Positions 5,946 to 7,375 of a stretch of DNA of 7,375 bases are shown here, one piece after another. Under the pieces are notes generated by a model. That model was not told the origin of the DNA. It did no database searches and worked only from the letters and a program-made list of their open reading frames with translations. The first letter of the stretch is position 1, and the number at the start of each line of letters is the position of its first letter. Position numbers and translations under genes: made by a program. The DNA lies in assembly GCA_016206385.1 (NCBI GenBank), contig JACQRS010000003.1:1-7375 (forward strand), given 5' to 3'. The stretch comes from Candidatus Rokuibacteriota bacterium (GTDB taxonomy: Bacteria; Methylomirabilota; Methylomirabilia; Rokubacteriales; CSP1-6).

Positions 5946-6217
5946 AAGTACTCGAACGCGGAGGCCTGGCGCTCCATGTCGAGGCGCAGCCCCGCCATGA
6001 AGACGAGGTAGGGATGGGCACCGAGCCCCACCAGCCGGTCGCGATCAAAGGCGGCCAGCGCCGCCTGCGCCGCGGCATCGAGCCCCACCTCGGTCATCGC
6101 GCCCGGCGGGTCGTCCAGATAGCGCTGGCGAAAGGCGTCGTCGGACTTGAGCAGGAAGAGGCACTTGTTGAGCCGGTAGGCGCTCGCGGGAGGGAAGAAG
6201 TAGTGGTGCGGGTCCAT
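5942..6217 (-). CDS. ligA: Extradiol dioxygenase small subunit, LigA-like
   Basis: A 91-residue helical protein of the LigA family, the alpha subunit that caps the active site of LigAB protocatechuate 4,5-dioxygenase. Family features are YRLNKCLFLLKSDDAFRQRY (14-33), the DPPGAMTEVGLD region (36-47), FDRDRLVGLGAHPYLVF (57-73) and a short tail. An AGGGAG (6230-6225) seven bases before the ATG is a good ribosome binding site. It lies 13 bases after ligB on the same strand, so the two form one operon in the order catalytic subunit then small subunit. The stop codon lies in the palindrome CTAG shared with the convergent methyltransferase. Together with LigB it should cleave an ortho-dihydroxylated aromatic ring using Fe(II); the substrate is unknown. 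Confidence 0.88.
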   Translation of the reverse strand: MDPHHYFFPPASAYRLNKCLFLLKSDDAFRQRYLDDPPGAMTEVGLDAAAQAALAAFDRDRLVGLGAHPYLVFMAGLRLDMERQASAFEYF

Positions 6218-6230
6218 GAACGATCTCCCT

Positions 6231-7019
6231 TCACACGGGCCACGCCACCACGGCGTTGCCGTGATGCCAGGAGGGCTCGTAGCAGAAGACCTCGGCGCGC
6301 GCCTGGCCCACAGCGCCCAGCAGGGTGATCCACGTCCTGAGCTCCACGTTGCCCGCCTTGTCCAGCTCCTCGCCGGTCAGGGTCGCGGTCTCGAGGCCCC
6401 GCCCCTCGGCGAGGGCCTGGAGCAGCCGCCGGTCGAAGTCGTAGTCCGGGGAGCCGTACCGGTCGGTTCCGGGGACGTGGGACATTCCTCCAGAGGCCAT
6501 GAGCGCCACGCGCTCGGATCGCGCATCCAGGATCGCCCGGAGCGCCTGGCCCCACGCGTAGCAGCGGCGGGGCGTCGGCTGGGGCGGCAGGTAGACGTTC
6601 ACATAGAGCGGGACGATCGGCACCCGGGGTTCGGGCACGGTGAAGTGGAGCGGGATATAGAAGGCGTAGTCGAGCCGGATCTCCTGGGAGTAGCAGAGGT
6701 CGAAGCCGCGCTCGATCCCCTGTTCGAGGATGGCGCGCGCCAGCGGCTCGTGCACGGGGAGCGTGTACCGGTAGCGACCGAACTGGCCCGACACCTCGGA
6801 GCCGACGAAGACGGCAAAGGCCGGGACCGCATTCAGGAAGAACCCTTCGATGTGATCCCCCGCGATCACGCAGATCGCGTCCAGTCGGGCATCGGCCAAC
6901 CGCTGCTTGACCCGGGCAAACGCCCCGTGGACTCGCAGCACCAGATCACGGTCCTCTGTGTCGGGACGCACCAGGAGCTGAGGCGTGTGGGCGCAGGCGA
7001 CAGCAGCGACAAGCGGCAT
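6231..7019 (-). CDS. ligB: Class III extradiol ring-cleavage dioxygenase catalytic subunit, LigB-like
   Basis: A 262-residue non-haem Fe(II) dioxygenase of the LigB family, which opens catechol-type rings (protocatechuate, gallate, homoprotocatechuate and relatives) next to the hydroxyl pair. Likely iron ligands are His11 (VACAHTPQL), His56 (GDHIEGFF) and a Glu near 226 (GNVELRTW); His181 in SGGMSHVPG is the expected catalytic acid/base. It ends in FCYEPSWHHGNAVVAW. Length and motif order match the family. AAGGAG (7031-7026) sits six bases before the ATG, and a perfect TATAAT lies just upstream, so this is the first gene of the ligBA transcript. No transporter, regulator or downstream lig pathway gene is visible, so the substrate cannot be named. 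A VOC protein elsewhere in the window belongs to a different ring-cleavage-related fold. Confidence 0.92.
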   Translation of the reverse strand: MPLVAAVACAHTPQLLVRPDTEDRDLVLRVHGAFARVKQRLADARLDAICVIAGDHIEGFFLNAVPAFAVFVGSEVSGQFGRYRYTLPVHEPLARAILEQGIERGFDLCYSQEIRLDYAFYIPLHFTVPEPRVPIVPLYVNVYLPPQPTPRRCYAWGQALRAILDARSERVALMASGGMSHVPGTDRYGSPDYDFDRRLLQALAEGRGLETATLTGEELDKAGNVELRTWITLLGAVGQARAEVFCYEPSWHHGNAVVAWPV

Positions 7020-7042
7020 GGTCGGCTCCTTCGGGCTGACCG

Positions 7043-7048
7043 ATTATA
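7043..7048 (-). promoter_or_regulatory. -10 box of the ligBA promoter
   Basis: A perfect TATAAT on the - strand. Transcription would begin near 7036, giving a leader of under 20 bases that contains the AAGGAG of ligB. No good -35 is seen at 16-18 bases; the 17-base position reads GGGAGT, so the promoter may need an activator. Confidence 0.55.
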
Positions 7049-7062
7049 CCCGGGATCTGAGC

Positions 7063-7091
7063 TTGACTCCCGTCCCGTGAGTATGTAGATT
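7063..7091 (+). promoter_or_regulatory. Promoter reading into the tRNA-like sequence
   Basis: TTGACT (7063-7068), a 17-base spacer, then TAGATT (7086-7091). Initiation would fall about 7097-7100, at the first base of the tRNA-like sequence. Its -35 overlaps the position where the -35 of the divergent ligBA promoter would be. Confidence 0.55.
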
Positions 7092-7100
7092 TCCAGACAC

Positions 7101-7172
7101 GGACGATTAGCTCAGTTGGCAGAGCGCTGGCCTCACATTGCGGGGGCCGAGTCAGAACCCCTCGGGAAGTTG
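7101..7172 (+). tRNA. tRNA-Val(CAC)-like sequence with degenerate 3' half, probable pseudogene
   Basis: The 5' half is canonical: acceptor strand GGACGAT (7101-7107), TA, D-arm GCTC-AGTTGGCA-GAGC (7110-7125), G26, anticodon 5' stem CTGGC (7127-7131) and loop CTCACAT with T33 and anticodon CAC at 7134-7136 (Val). After about 7138 the match breaks down. The anticodon 3' stem should be GCCAG but reads TGCGG. A T-arm-like stem CCGAG (7147-7151) / CTCGG (7161-7165) remains, but with a nine-base loop TCAGAACCC instead of TTCRANY. The acceptor 3' strand ATCGTCC and a CCA end are absent. It therefore cannot fold as a normal tRNA. It may be a decayed gene, one cut by an integration event, or a tRNA-derived regulatory RNA; its promoter and terminator look intact. 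Confidence 0.5.
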
Positions 7173-7197
7173 CGGACTTTCCGGGGGGTTTTTCTTT
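7156..7197 (+). terminator. Strong intrinsic terminator
   Basis: A 15-bp stem with arms at 7156-7170 (AACCCCTCGGGAAGT) and 7176-7190 (ACTTTCCGGGGGGTT), complementary with only two G-T wobbles, and a five-base loop TGCGG. It is followed by a T-rich tract (7189-7197, TTTTTCTTT). It ends the transcript from the promoter at 7063-7091 after about 95 bases. Its 5' arm overlaps the 3' strand of the T-arm-like stem at 7161-7165, so the two hairpins cannot form together. Confidence 0.85.
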
Positions 7198-7375
7198 GCC
7201 CCCTTGGGTGAAATGAGGTCCTTTAAGGTGGTTTTGGGGGGCTATGGGGTACACTTTTGGGGTACAGTGGCGGACAGCCCGCTTTTTGAGGTGCGGTGAA
7301 GGCGCGGGTGGCCACTCCTAATGGTCGGAGCGTTGATGTGATGGGCCAGCGCGCGTTGTCCTGAATGCGTTGAAT
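7198..7375. other. Unassigned tail of the window
   Basis: Apart from the 13-bp repeat I see no gene. A - strand frame is open from the window edge to a TAA at 7225-7223 (50 codons), but it has no start inside the window and no recognisable motif. The left part is G/T-rich and unlike the coding DNA to its left. Confidence 0.4.
7243..7268. repeat. Tandem 13-bp direct repeat containing TGGGGTACA
   Basis: Two adjacent units, TATGGGGTACACT (7243-7255) and TTTGGGGTACAGT (7256-7268), match at 11 of 13 positions. A partial TTTTGGGG also occurs at 7232-7239. Short tandem repeats like this can be protein-binding iterons or recombinase arm sites; no gene here says which. Confidence 0.6.

Noticed and set aside
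6216..7088. A 290-codon + strand open frame
   Set aside because: It is antisense to ligB, whose iron ligands and length are well supported, and it would run through the ligB promoter.
7101..7197. A group I intron interrupting the tRNA anticodon loop
   Set aside because: A strong intrinsic terminator follows within 60 bases of the anticodon, and no tRNA 3' half with the matching acceptor strand is found downstream in the window.
7223..7375. A 50-codon - strand frame open at the window edge, possible end of an integrase or other gene
   Set aside because: It has no motif, no start within the window and a composition unlike the good genes; too short to call.
1..7375. CRISPR arrays, insertion sequences and rRNA
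   Set aside because: No regularly spaced repeats, transposase motifs or rRNA-like sequence were seen on either strand.

Overview
The window is a 7.4 kb piece of a GC-rich bacterial chromosome with dense gene packing, short or no gaps between genes, and GTG as well as ATG starts. The gene mix is housekeeping repair and tRNA-modification genes beside a class III extradiol dioxygenase, an orphan Mut7-C protein and a stand-alone methyltransferase. That suits an uncultivated soil or subsurface lineage (something like Rokubacteria/Methylomirabilota or a GC-rich deltaproteobacterium), but nothing here fixes the taxonomy; this is a guess from gene content.

Left block (1-3038, all +): the 3' four-fifths of nnr (NAD(P)HX epimerase/dehydratase), a short thiolase-like C-terminal remnant, tsaE (t6A tRNA modification ATPase), radC (JAMM/MPN family) and a VOC-fold glyoxalase/extradiol-dioxygenase-like protein. 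nnr-tsaE adjacency is a familiar bacterial arrangement. tsaB, a frequent neighbour, is absent and radC stands in its place.

Middle (3041-4626, all -): a small basic protein of unknown function, about 300 bp of non-coding DNA, then a dihydroorotate dehydrogenase-family gene. The non-coding part is the most unusual place in the window. It has an AT-rich island (about one third G+C in an otherwise GC-rich window), a good sigma70-type promoter with a perfect TTGACA, and, next to the dehydrogenase stop codon, four DnaA-box-like 9-mers in 38 bp, one of them a perfect TTATCCACA. This resembles part of a replication origin or a DnaA-titration/regulatory site.

Right block: a divergent + pair (Mut7-C RNase-domain protein, then a class I SAM methyltransferase whose ATG directly follows the previous TGA) meets the - strand ligB-ligA operon tail to tail, the two stop codons sharing the palindrome CTAG. 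ligBA is read from a perfect TATAAT box at 7043-7048. Back to back with it is a + promoter that reads into a tRNA-Val(CAC)-like sequence. The 5' half of that tRNA is canonical, but its 3' half is degenerate and runs straight into a strong intrinsic terminator. Beyond the terminator are a tandem 13-bp repeat containing GGGGTACA and non-coding-looking DNA to the window end, possibly the edge of an integrated element.
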